Positions 36,946 to 45,412 of a DNA stretch of 64,000 bases are shown in pieces. Under the pieces are notes generated by a model, which made no database searches, was not told the origin of the DNA, and saw only the letters and a program-made list of their open reading frames with translations. This stretch comes from Blattabacterium cuenoti (GTDB lineage Bacteria > Bacteroidota > Bacteroidia > Flavobacteriales > Blattabacteriaceae). The position numbers and the translations under genes are program-made. The stretch's first letter is position 1. Each line of letters opens with the position of its first letter. The stretch lies in contig NZ_CP059207.1 of NCBI RefSeq assembly GCF_014252035.1, positions 248,001 through 312,000 on the forward strand, in the 5' to 3' direction.

Positions 36946-37996
36946 ATTATGAATTTCAAAATAAAATATTAAAAATATCTCCAAATGGAATCATTACAAA
37001 AAAAAGTTATTCGAATATTGCCTTGATTAAATATTGGGGAAAATATAATAATAGAATACAAATCCCATTAAATTCTTCTATTAGTTATTCTTTAAATAAA
37101 GTATATACAAAAACACGGTTAATATATCGTCTTAATAAAAAAAAAATTTTTCTATAAAAATATTTCTAGATGGGATAGAGAAAAAAAGTTTTCTTCCAAA
37201 GATTTTGAAATTTTTCCATAGGGCTTTGTTATACTGTTCTTATCTTAGATATTTTGATTTTGTTATTGAAACATATAACAATTTTCCACATAGTAGTGGA
37301 ATAGCTTCTTCTGCATCTTCTATGAGTGCTTTAGCTTTATGTATTATGGAACTGGAAAAAAAATTTTTTTTTTCTTTAAAAGAAGATTTCTTTTTCAGAA
37401 AAGCTTCTTTTTTATCAAGATTAGGTTCAGGTAGTGCTTGTAGATCTATCTATCCTGGTTTAGTTGTTTGGGGATATCATAAATATATAAAGGGAAGTAA
37501 TAATTTTTATGCTATTCCATATCCATATCAAATACACCCTATTTTCAAAAATATTTCAGATACTATATTAATAGTTGACAAAAATCCTAAAAAAATATTA
37601 AGTTCAAAAGGACATCAGTTGATGAATAACCATCCTTATGTTAGGAATAGAGTGAAAAATGCTCATAAAAATATGATAAAACTTATATCCATATTAGAAC
37701 AAGGAGACTTCCGTAAATTTGGAGAATTGGTAGAACATGAAGCATTAACACTTCATGCAATGATTATGACCTCTCGTCCATATTTTTTATGTATGAAACC
37801 AAATACTCTTCATATTATTTATACTATATGGGAATTCAGAATTCAAAGTAAAAAAAATATCTACTTTACCCTAGATGCAGGTGCTAATGTACATCTTATT
37901 TATCCTATAAAAGAAAGAAAATATCTTATAAAATGGGTATACCAAAATCTTTTTTTTTATTGCGAAAAAATTATAGAAAGTTTTGTTTATAAATGA
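36942..37996 (+). pseudogene. mvaD: Diphosphomevalonate decarboxylase, split by a frameshift at an A10 tract
   Basis: MvaD makes isopentenyl diphosphate, the last step of the mevalonate route. Frame 1 (36942-37157) encodes the N-terminus with SNIALIKYWGKYN and stops soon after ten consecutive A (37137-37146). The rest continues in another frame to 37996, with HSSGIASSASSMSAL (ATP loop), RLGSGSACRS and LDAGANVHLIYP carrying the catalytic aspartate. One extra A in the tract fuses both parts into about 351 residues, with a family-like join (FLDGIEKKSFLPK). Every functional motif is kept, so polymerase slippage at the A run, or a sequencing error, may mean the protein is still made. Confidence 0.88.
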
Positions 37997-38061
37997 ACTA
38001 TTATAACTATATTTATTATTAGTTATTAGTAGTAGTTTATTAGTATTTTATAAATATAAAT

Positions 38062-38137
38062 GGTGGGCGTAGCTCAGTTGGTTTAGAGCATCAGATTGTG
38101 GTTCTGAGGGTCGCCGGTTCAAATCCGGTCGTCCACC
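38062..38137 (+). tRNA. trnH: tRNA-His (anticodon GTG)
   Basis: A complete cloverleaf: the acceptor GTGGGCG pairs with CGTCCAC (one G-U), with an extra G at -1 opposite C73, the identity feature of tRNA-His. The D arm has AGCTCAGTTGG, the anticodon GTG is at 38098-38100, and the T loop TTCAAAT sits on a five-pair stem. CCA is not encoded. A TATATTTA box at 38008-38015 could belong to its promoter. Confidence 0.96.
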
Positions 38138-38169
38138 CAATTTAGGTTGAGAAAATAAAATAAGTTTAT

Positions 38170-39363
38170 TTACAACAATACTTTTTTCATTCTATTAAAT
38201 GCCTCTATAATTTTTTCTTCGGAAGAAGCATAAGAAATACGTATATATTTATTATCGCCAAAAGCGCTTCCACTAACGGTTGCTACTTTAGCTTCATCAA
38301 GTAAAAAATTAGAAAAATCATCAGAATTATTCATTATTCTTCCATATAATTTTTTACCAAAAAATTCTGAAACATTTGGAAAAATATAAAATGCTCCATT
38401 AGGTTGATTAAATTGAAAACCAGGTATTTCTTTAATTAAATCTAAAACTAGATTTCTTCTTTTTTTGAATTTTTTTATCATATATCCTATTTCAATAGGA
38501 GATGATTGTAATGCTGAAATAGCAGCTCTTTGTGCTATAGAATTTGCACAAGAAGTCATCTGCCCCTGAATTTTATCACAAGATTTTGATATCCATTCTG
38601 GAGCTCCAATATATCCAATTCTCCATCCCGTCATTGAAAAAGCTTTAGATAAACCATTAAGTGTAATTACTTGATCATAAATATCAGAAAATTCCGCAAT
38701 ACTTACATGTTTATCTGCTGAGTAACTAATATGTTCATAAATTTCATCAGAAAGTATCATAACATTAGGATATTTTCTAAAAATTTCTGCTAATTCCTTT
38801 AATTCTTCATAAGAATAAACACTACCTGTAGGATTACAAGGACTGTTAAAAATGAATAATTTAGTTTTAGATGTGATAGCTTTTTTCAATTTTTCTGCAT
38901 TAATCTTGAAATCATTTTCTATTGTTGTACGAACTATAACAGGACATGCTTCGCAAAATTTTACCATTTGTAAATAACTGACCCAATAAGGAGATGGGAT
39001 GATAACTTCATCATTTTTATTTAGAATAGATAAAAGTACATTGATGATAGATTGTTTTGCTCCAGTAGAAACGACAATTTGAGATGCTGTATATTTCAAT
39101 TTATTATCACGATAAAATTTATTGCAAATCACTTCTCTTAATTCTAAATATCCGGAAACAGGTGTATAATAATGATAACCTTCATCTATAGCTTTTTTAG
39201 CTGCATTTAAAACAAAGTTTGGAGGAAGAAAATCGGGTTCTCCCAAACTTAAATTAATGACATCATATCCTTTATTTTTTAATTCTCTCGCTTTAGCAGA
39301 CATAGCTATAGTTTGCGAATAAGATATGTTCTGTAAACGATTGGATAATAATCTATTTTTCAT
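38170..39363 (-). CDS. aspC: PLP-dependent aspartate/aromatic aminotransferase (class I)
   Basis: Fold-type I aminotransferase. The 397-residue protein has LSLGEPDF (35-42), YTPVSGYLELRE, the NSPCNPTG motif (about 174-181), SDEIYEH, the PLP-lysine motif SLSKAFSMTGWRIGY around 235-249 and an SGSAFG segment near the C-terminus. It resembles bacterial aspartate aminotransferases of subgroup Ib. With the related gene at 51967, the organism has two class I aminotransferases in this window. It is divergent from rsmG. Confidence 0.9.
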   Translation of the reverse strand: MKNRLLSNRLQNISYSQTIAMSAKARELKNKGYDVINLSLGEPDFLPPNFVLNAAKKAIDEGYHYYTPVSGYLELREVICNKFYRDNKLKYTASQIVVSTGAKQSIINVLLSILNKNDEVIIPSPYWVSYLQMVKFCEACPVIVRTTIENDFKINAEKLKKAITSKTKLFIFNSPCNPTGSVYSYEELKELAEIFRKYPNVMILSDEIYEHISYSADKHVSIAEFSDIYDQVITLNGLSKAFSMTGWRIGYIGAPEWISKSCDKIQGQMTSCANSIAQRAAISALQSSPIEIGYMIKKFKKRRNLVLDLIKEIPGFQFNQPNGAFYIFPNVSEFFGKKLYGRIMNNSDDFSNFLLDEAKVATVSGSAFGDNKYIRISYASSEEKIIEAFNRMKKVLL

Positions 39364-39376
39364 GTAATGAATTAAT

Positions 39377-39406
39377 TTGAAATGATTGCAAATCTAAATA
39401 AATTTA
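39377..39406 (+). promoter_or_regulatory. Predicted rsmG promoter
   Basis: TTG at 39377-39379, 19 bases, then TAAATTTA at 39399-39406, one mismatch from the Bacteroidota consensus. The predicted start is about 26 bases before the rsmG ATG. Confidence 0.48.
39389..39396 (-). promoter_or_regulatory. Possible aminotransferase -7 element
   Basis: On the minus strand this reads TAGATTTG, an exact TAnnTTTG match 25 bases before the aminotransferase ATG at 39363. No TTG is present at 19-21 bases upstream. The element lies inside the rsmG promoter, so the two divergent promoters would overlap. Confidence 0.3.
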
Positions 39407-39438
39407 TAATCATATTTATTCTATAATAATCCACAAAA

Positions 39439-40059
39439 ATGGAATTAATAAAAAAATATTTTCCACATTTATTATCAATACAATTTGATAAGTTATACTA
39501 TTTACAAAGTTTATATTCATACTGGAATTCCTATGTAAATGTTATATCTAGAAAAACTTTTTATGATTTTTATCAACAACATGTTCTTTTTTGTTTAGGA
39601 ATAGCAAAAGTATATTCTTTTGTTCCTGGATCGTGTGTTATGGATCTAGGAACAGGAGGTGGATTTCCAGGAATTCCTTTATCCATAGTATTTCCTAAAA
39701 CAGAATTTATATTAGTAGATTCTGTTATGAAAAAAATTAAAATTGTTAAAAATATCATTAATGATCTTCATCTAGAAAATGCTAATACTATTTGTATTAG
39801 AGCGGAAAAATTAGAAAAAAAATTTGATTTTGTAGTAACAAGAGCTGTAACAAAAATAGATACTATTCATCAATGGATAAATAATAAATTTAAACATACA
39901 TCAAATTCCAAATATATAAAAAATGGAACTTTTTATCTAAAAGGAGGAGATACTTCATATGAGTTAAAAAAGTTTCCTCATGCAATAGAATATCCTTTAT
40001 CTCATTATTTTCATGAACCATTTTTTACAACTAAAAAAGTTGTTTGGATTTCCAATTAA
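39439..40059 (+). CDS. rsmG: 16S rRNA (guanine-527-N7)-methyltransferase RsmG
   Basis: SAM-dependent enzyme forming m7G527 in 16S rRNA. The 206-residue protein has the GidB family pattern: N-terminal helices, then VMDLGTGGGFPGIPLSI (SAM loop, about 68-84), FILVDSVMKKI and the VTRAVTKI segment. Length is normal. It begins 19 bp upstream of a CodA-like amidohydrolase gene in the same direction, so they probably share a transcript. Confidence 0.94.
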   Translation: MELIKKYFPHLLSIQFDKLYYLQSLYSYWNSYVNVISRKTFYDFYQQHVLFCLGIAKVYSFVPGSCVMDLGTGGGFPGIPLSIVFPKTEFILVDSVMKKIKIVKNIINDLHLENANTICIRAEKLEKKFDFVVTRAVTKIDTIHQWINNKFKHTSNSKYIKNGTFYLKGGDTSYELKKFPHAIEYPLSHYFHEPFFTTKKVVWISN

Positions 40060-40077
40060 AAATTATAAGTAATAATA

Positions 40078-41049
40078 ATGAATACTAAAAAAATTTTAAT
40101 AGAAAAAATTAAACAAAAAGGAGGATGGGTTAATGCTCATGCTCATTTAGATAGAGCCTATACTCTAACGAGTAAAAATTTTAAATATTCTTATCTTCCT
40201 CTAAAAAAAAAATGGTATTTAGTAGATGAAATAAAACGTTTAGCTACAGAAAATGATATTTATATGCGTATGGAAAAAGCTTTAGAATATTTTTTATTAC
40301 AAGGAACACAGGCTTTGTGTACATTTATTGATGTAGATGACATTATAGAAGATAAAGCTTTGAATGCGGCAAAAAAATTGAAAAATAACTATGGAAATGA
40401 TATACACATTTGTTTTGCAAATCAAGTACTAAAAGGAGTTTTAGATAAAAATTCAAAATATTGGTTTGATAAGTCTATAGAATTTGTGGATATTATTGGA
40501 GGACTTCCAGCTAAAGATTATGGTAAAGAAGATCAACATTTAGATATTTTATTGAGAACAGCTAAAAAATATGGTAAAATAGTACATGTACATGTAGATC
40601 AATTTAATACTAGTGAAGAGAAAGAGACTGAAAAGTTAGCAAAAAAAACAATAGAACATGGAATGGAAGGAAAAGTAGTTGCTATACATAGCATATCTTT
40701 AGCCGCACATTCTAGAGCATATCGTTATGAGATATACCAATTAATGAAAAAAGCAAATTTAATGGTCATCTCTTGTCCAATAGCTTGGATAGATCATACG
40801 AGAAGTGAACGTTTAACTCCGAGTCACAATTCTATTACTCCAGTGGATGAAATGTTACCTGAAGGAATTCTAGTAGCTTTTGGAACAGATAACATATGTG
40901 ATATATACAAACCTTTTTCTGATGGAAATATGTGGATAGAATTGCGCGTTATGCTAGAAGCTTGTCATTACTATGATATCGATAACTTAGTTAAAATAGC
41001 TACGGTAAATGGATTAAAAGTATTAGGGTTACAAGAAAAAATAAATTGA
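40078..41049 (+). CDS. CodA-like amidohydrolase, substrate unknown
   Basis: The 323-residue protein is a TIM-barrel amidohydrolase closest in pattern to cytosine deaminase (CodA). Metal-ligand candidates are HAH at 21-23 in NAHAHLDRA, the histidine of VHVHVDQ (169-175), H204 in AIHSISLAAHS and D271 in FGTDNICD. In CodA the segment after the third histidine contains a catalytic glutamate (HCDE); here that position appears to be Gln175. It is shorter than CodA (about 425 residues) because the outer beta-sandwich domain is missing. Function could be deamination or another hydrolysis; I would not name a substrate. Confidence 0.78.
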   Translation: MNTKKILIEKIKQKGGWVNAHAHLDRAYTLTSKNFKYSYLPLKKKWYLVDEIKRLATENDIYMRMEKALEYFLLQGTQALCTFIDVDDIIEDKALNAAKKLKNNYGNDIHICFANQVLKGVLDKNSKYWFDKSIEFVDIIGGLPAKDYGKEDQHLDILLRTAKKYGKIVHVHVDQFNTSEEKETEKLAKKTIEHGMEGKVVAIHSISLAAHSRAYRYEIYQLMKKANLMVISCPIAWIDHTRSERLTPSHNSITPVDEMLPEGILVAFGTDNICDIYKPFSDGNMWIELRVMLEACHYYDIDNLVKIATVNGLKVLGLQEKIN

Positions 41050-41055
41050 TTATCT

Positions 41056-42555
41056 CTATTTTTTACCTTTTTTTTCTGGACGCATTTGTGGAAAAAATAA
41101 AACATCTTGAATTGATTTATTTTTAGTTAATAACATAACCAAACGATCGATTCCAATACCAATACCTGCAGTAGGAGGCATTCCAAATTCTAAAGCTCTG
41201 ATAAAATCTTTATCTATCAACATAAATTCATCATCTGTTTTTTTTTCAGATAATTTTATTTGTTCTTTTAAACGATATAGTTGATCTACAGGATCATTAA
41301 GTTCTGAATAAGCATTTGCAATTTCTTTCCCATTTATAATAAGTTCAAAACGTTCTGATAAACTGTTGTCACAACGATGTTTTTTTGTTAAAGGACTCAT
41401 AACTATAGGATAATCAATAATAAAAGTTGGATTTTTATAATGTTTTTCGCATTTTTCTTCAAAAATATTTTCAATAAGTTTTGCTTTACTCATTTTTATA
41501 TTTTCTTCTATATGTAATTCCTGACAAACTTTTCTTAAATCATTTTGATCCATATTTTTTATACTGAATCCAGTATATTTTTTTATGGCATCTAGTATAG
41601 AAATTCTAGGAAAAGGAATTTGAAAATTAATATCATGATTTTCTTCATGAAATAAATCAAAAATATGCTTCATCATATTTTCTGTAAAATCCATCATCCA
41701 GTAATAATCTTTATAAGCAACATAAAGTTCTAAAACTGTGAATTCAGGATTATGAAAACGATCCATTCCTTCATTTCTAAAATTTCTTGAAAACTCGTAT
41801 ACTCCATGAAATCCTCCTATAATAAGTCTTTTCAAATAAAGTTCATTAGCTATACGTAAGTATAATGGAATTCCAAGGGCATTATGATAAGTTTTAAATG
41901 GACGAGCTATAGCTCCACCAGGTATAGATTGTAAAACAGGAGTGTCTACTTCTATATATTTTTTTTTATCTAAAAAATTACGTATTTCTTGTATGATACG
42001 AGTACGTTTTAAAAATATATCTTTCACATCATCATTAACTATAAGATCTACATATCGCATACGATATCTTTGTTCTACATTTGAAAAAGCGTCATATATT
42101 TTTTTATTTTTGTCTACTTTAACTTGTGGTATAGGACGAATAGATTTCGATAATAAAGTTAATTTATTAACATGAATTGTTATTTCATTCATTTTCGTTT
42201 TAAATAAGAATCCTTCTACTCCAATAATATCTCCTATATCCAGAAGTTTTTTCAGAAAAATGTCATAAACATCTTCTTTTTTCATTTTATTTGATGTTAA
42301 ATCATTTTTGGTAAAATATACTTGTATACTTCCTGTATGATCTTTTATTTCTCCAAAAGATGCTTTTCCTAAAATACGCAAACGCATTAATCTACCAGCT
42401 ATGCTTACATTTTCTTTTTCTATAAAATTTTTATGTATTTTACAGATGGTATCTGTTATCAGATATTCTTCAGATGGATAAGGATTTATACCTAATGATT
42501 TTAACTGATTCAATTTTTTTCTTCGTATGATTTGTTGTTCTGATAAATAGGACAT
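41056..42555 (-). CDS. lysS: Lysyl-tRNA synthetase, class II
   Basis: Charges tRNA-Lys. The 499-residue protein has an N-terminal OB-fold anticodon-binding domain (residues 60-150), class II motif 1 near YRMRYVDLI, motif 2 [21 protein letters not shown]-like (seen as [11 protein letters not shown] and HNPEF), and motif 3 [13 protein letters not shown] close to the C-terminus. Length and order are normal. It converges with the amidohydrolase gene across six bases and is divergent from lipB. Confidence 0.96.
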   Translation of the reverse strand: [499 protein letters not shown]

Positions 42556-42642
42556 AAATTTTATATGATGTCATCAATACACATATATTTTCAAATGTGT
42601 AAAATGTGTAAAAAAGTAGGTTTTATAAATTTATCAAAAATT

Positions 42643-43350
42643 ATGAAAAAAAAAATAATTTATTTCGAAGATTTAGGAATAAAAAAATATGAAGATACTT
42701 GGAAATATCAAAAAAAATTATTTGAAGATATAATACAAAAAAAAGTAAAAAAAATTCATTGTAAAAAAGCAGGTTATCTACTTTTTGTAGAACATCCTAA
42801 TGTATATACTATAGGTAGAAATGGGAACAAAAATAAACATTTATTAGTTACATCAGATTTTTTAAAGAAAATAAATGCAGATTTTTATCAAACAGACAGA
42901 GGAGGAGATATAACTTTTCATGGACCTGGACAATTAATAGTATATCCTATTTTAAATATGGATTATTTTTTTACTGATATTCATAAATATATTCGTCTTT
43001 TAGAAGAAGTGATTATTCATTTTTTGAAATATTATGAACTGGAAGGAGTCCGAAAAAAAGGAAAAACAGGAGTATGGATGAATAATAATGATGATGTCGA
43101 TAAAAAATCAAGGAAAATATGTGCAATAGGAATTAGAATGAGTCGTTGGGTGACAATGCATGGTTTTGCTTTAAATATCAATACGAATTTACGATATTTT
43201 GATTATATCGTTCCTTGTGGAATTCATGATCAAGAAGTTACTTCTTTAAAAAAAGAATTAGAAAAAAGTATTTCATTTGAAATGGTAAAAAATATGATGA
43301 AAAAATCTTTTCAATATGTATTTAATGTAGACCTAATTAACCGCTGCTAG
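42643..43350 (+). CDS. lipB: Octanoyltransferase LipB
   Basis: Transfers octanoyl groups from ACP to lipoyl domains, the first step of lipoate synthesis. I start at the ATG at 42643 (235 residues) because homologues begin right before YFEDLG. An upstream ATG at 42565 would add 26 unlike residues. The motifs VEHPNVYTIGRNG, RGGDITFHGPGQLIVYP, KICAIGIRMSRWVTMHG with the catalytic lysine region, and PCGI with the catalytic cysteine are present. The last 14 bases overlap mtaB on the other strand. Confidence 0.93.
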   Translation: MKKKIIYFEDLGIKKYEDTWKYQKKLFEDIIQKKVKKIHCKKAGYLLFVEHPNVYTIGRNGNKNKHLLVTSDFLKKINADFYQTDRGGDITFHGPGQLIVYPILNMDYFFTDIHKYIRLLEEVIIHFLKYYELEGVRKKGKTGVWMNNNDDVDKKSRKICAIGIRMSRWVTMHGFALNINTNLRYFDYIVPCGIHDQEVTSLKKELEKSISFEMVKNMMKKSFQYVFNVDLINRC

Positions 43351-44716
43351 GTGGTGTTTGGGTTGGTTCAGCAGCAGCTATCATAACGCCATCCTCCTTA
43401 TCTAACTCTATTAAAGAAACATTTAATAATGTATTTTCATATGATGAGTGATATTGTATTTTGGTTCGTATATAATTTTCTGTATATCCATATAAATATT
43501 CTTTATTTTTGGAGTTTTTTTCAAATAAAACGGTTTTTTTTGTATTAACTTGTCTTTCACAAAAAGAAATATATTTTTCTTTTGAAAGATGTCGCAAAAT
43601 TTTATTGCGTTTCCATTGTATTTTTTTAGATACCTCTTTTATTTTTATTTCAGATGTAGACTTTGTATTTGGTCTAGGAGAATAGGTAAATATATGTAAA
43701 GATGAAATATCTAATTTTTTCAAAAAAAAATAAGTATCTAAAAAATGTTGATGTGATTCACCTGGATATCCAACAATAATATCTGAACCTATATAAGCAT
43801 CTGGTATTAGTTTTCGTATTTGTTGGACTTTTTCTTCGTATGTTTCACGTTTATAACGTCTTTGCATTTTTCTCAAAATAACGTTACATCCCGATTGTAA
43901 AGGAATATGAAAATGAGGAACAAAGTGTTGGCTTTTCGATAAAAATTCAATACATTCATATTTTAATAAATTAGGCTCTATCGAAGATAAACGTATTCTC
44001 CCCTTTTCTTTAATTTTATCTATAGCTTGGATCAAATCAAAAAATGTATATAATCGTCGATGATATCCATAATATTCGTCATATATTTTTCCATAATCTC
44101 CTATGTTGATCCCTGTTAATACTATTTCTTTAACTCCTTTATTAAAAATAAATTTAATTTTTTCTAAGATATTTTCTATACTATCAGAACGAGAATTTCC
44201 TCTTGACATAGGAATGACACAATAACTACATTTGTAATCACATCCATCCTGAATTTTTAAAAAAGAACGAGTTCTATCTCCAATTGAAAAAGATGGTAAA
44301 TAAGAATAATGATCTTTTTTTAACATGGAAAAAACCATTGTTGTATTTTTTCCCCCATTTTGATTATTGTTAAAAAACCATCTACTAAGATAGTATTCTA
44401 TTTTCAACTTTTCTTCAGCTCCTAATATTAAATTGATACCATCAATAGTTGAAACTTCTTTAGGATTCAACTGTGCATAACATCCTATTGCTATTATAAT
44501 AGCATCATTATTTTTATTTTTAGCAATACGTACAATACGCTTTAATTCTACTTCTGCATTTTTTGTAACAGAACAACTATTAATTACATAAATATCAGCA
44601 AAACTATTGAAAGGAACTTTTTGATAATAACATATATCAAATTTTTTTTCAATAGTAGAAGTTTCTGCATAATTTAACTTACATCCTATTGTATAAAATG
44701 CAACTTTTTTTTTCAA
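43337..44716 (-). CDS. mtaB: tRNA t6A37 methylthiotransferase MtaB
   Basis: Radical-SAM enzyme that converts t6A37 to ms2t6A37 in tRNAs reading ANN codons. The 459 residues start with FYTIGCKLNYAET (UPF0004 domain, first cluster cysteines), then the radical-SAM motif GCDYKCSYCVIPMSRG (CxxxCxxC) and a C-terminal TRAM domain. CKLNYAE separates MtaB from MiaB and RimO. The start codon is TTG, overlapping the peroxiredoxin stop as TTGA. No nearby ATG would keep the conserved N-terminus. Confidence 0.92.
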   Translation of the reverse strand: MKKKVAFYTIGCKLNYAETSTIEKKFDICYYQKVPFNSFADIYVINSCSVTKNAEVELKRIVRIAKNKNNDAIIIAIGCYAQLNPKEVSTIDGINLILGAEEKLKIEYYLSRWFFNNNQNGGKNTTMVFSMLKKDHYSYLPSFSIGDRTRSFLKIQDGCDYKCSYCVIPMSRGNSRSDSIENILEKIKFIFNKGVKEIVLTGINIGDYGKIYDEYYGYHRRLYTFFDLIQAIDKIKEKGRIRLSSIEPNLLKYECIEFLSKSQHFVPHFHIPLQSGCNVILRKMQRRYKRETYEEKVQQIRKLIPDAYIGSDIIVGYPGESHQHFLDTYFFLKKLDISSLHIFTYSPRPNTKSTSEIKIKEVSKKIQWKRNKILRHLSKEKYISFCERQVNTKKTVLFEKNSKNKEYLYGYTENYIRTKIQYHSSYENTLLNVSLIELDKEDGVMIAAAEPTQTPPSSG

Positions 44717-45351
44717 TTTTTTGAAGAAAAATAATTTATAATTCCACTATGACTAGGTTCCATTCCTATTTTACCTTTTTTCCAATTTGCTGGACAAACC
44801 TCTCCACTTTTTTCATAATATTGAAGTGCATCTATTATACGAATTGCTTCATCTATATCTCTTCCTAAAGGAAAATCATTTACCAAATAATGTCTAATTA
44901 TACCATTTTTATCTATTAAAAATAAACCTCTATAAGCAACTAGTTCTCCTGAAACTTTCCACTCTTCATTACTACAACAACAAATCCAATCTCCAGATAA
45001 AACTCCATAATTATGAGATATCGTTTTATTTATGTCAGAAACAATAGGATAAGTAACTCCATGTATTCCTCCTTTTTCCTTTGGAATTTGTAACCATGCC
45101 CAATGAGATTGTTCTGTATCTGTAGATACAGCAATGACCTGTACATTTCTCATTTCAAAACATTTTATTCTTTCTTGGAAAGCATACATTTCTGTCGGGC
45201 AAACAAAGGTAAAATCCTTAGGATAAAAAAAAAGTAAAACATATTTGCTACCTTTAAACTGTTTTAAAGTAAAATTTTGTACAATATCTTTTCCATTTAA
45301 TACAGCATTAGCTGTAAAATCAGGCGCATTTTTTGATATTAATGTTTTCAT
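44713..45351 (-). CDS. 2-Cys peroxiredoxin (AhpC/Prx type)
   Basis: Thiol peroxidase reducing hydrogen peroxide and organic peroxides. The 212-residue protein has the peroxidatic cysteine C51 in FTFVCPTEM and the resolving cysteine C186 in GEVCPANW, so it is a typical 2-Cys enzyme. An insertion before the VAYRGLFLID strand contains three consecutive cysteines (124-126). This insertion exists in flavobacterial relatives, but the cysteine triplet looks unusual to me. It is co-oriented with mtaB and translationally coupled to it, and lies after the dnaG terminator. Confidence 0.92.
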   Translation of the reverse strand: MKTLISKNAPDFTANAVLNGKDIVQNFTLKQFKGSKYVLLFFYPKDFTFVCPTEMYAFQERIKCFEMRNVQVIAVSTDTEQSHWAWLQIPKEKGGIHGVTYPIVSDINKTISHNYGVLSGDWICCCSNEEWKVSGELVAYRGLFLIDKNGIIRHYLVNDFPLGRDIDEAIRIIDALQYYEKSGEVCPANWKKGKIGMEPSHSGIINYFSSKN

Positions 45352-45377
45352 TTCGTATATTTTACTACGAATTTACC

Positions 45378-45412
45378 AAAAAAAAAAATTAATTACACAT
45401 ATCTGTGTAATT
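45378..45412 (-). terminator. Intrinsic terminator at the dnaG 3' end
   Basis: A perfect 9-bp stem (AATTACACA and TGTGTAATT, 4-base loop) overlaps the dnaG stop codon at 45393-45395. On the minus strand it is followed two bases later by eleven T (A run 45378-45388). This is the clearest terminator in the window and closes the long aromatic-to-dnaG unit. Confidence 0.62.

Noticed and set aside
38018..38050. Repeated TTATTAG/AGTAGT motifs before tRNA-His
   Set aside because: They are irregular low-complexity AT sequence without a constant period, not a repeat array.
42565..42642. N-terminal extension of lipB from an upstream ATG
   Set aside because: The extra 26 residues have no match to LipB; the internal ATG gives the family N-terminus. 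The region more likely holds the promoters of lipB and lysS.
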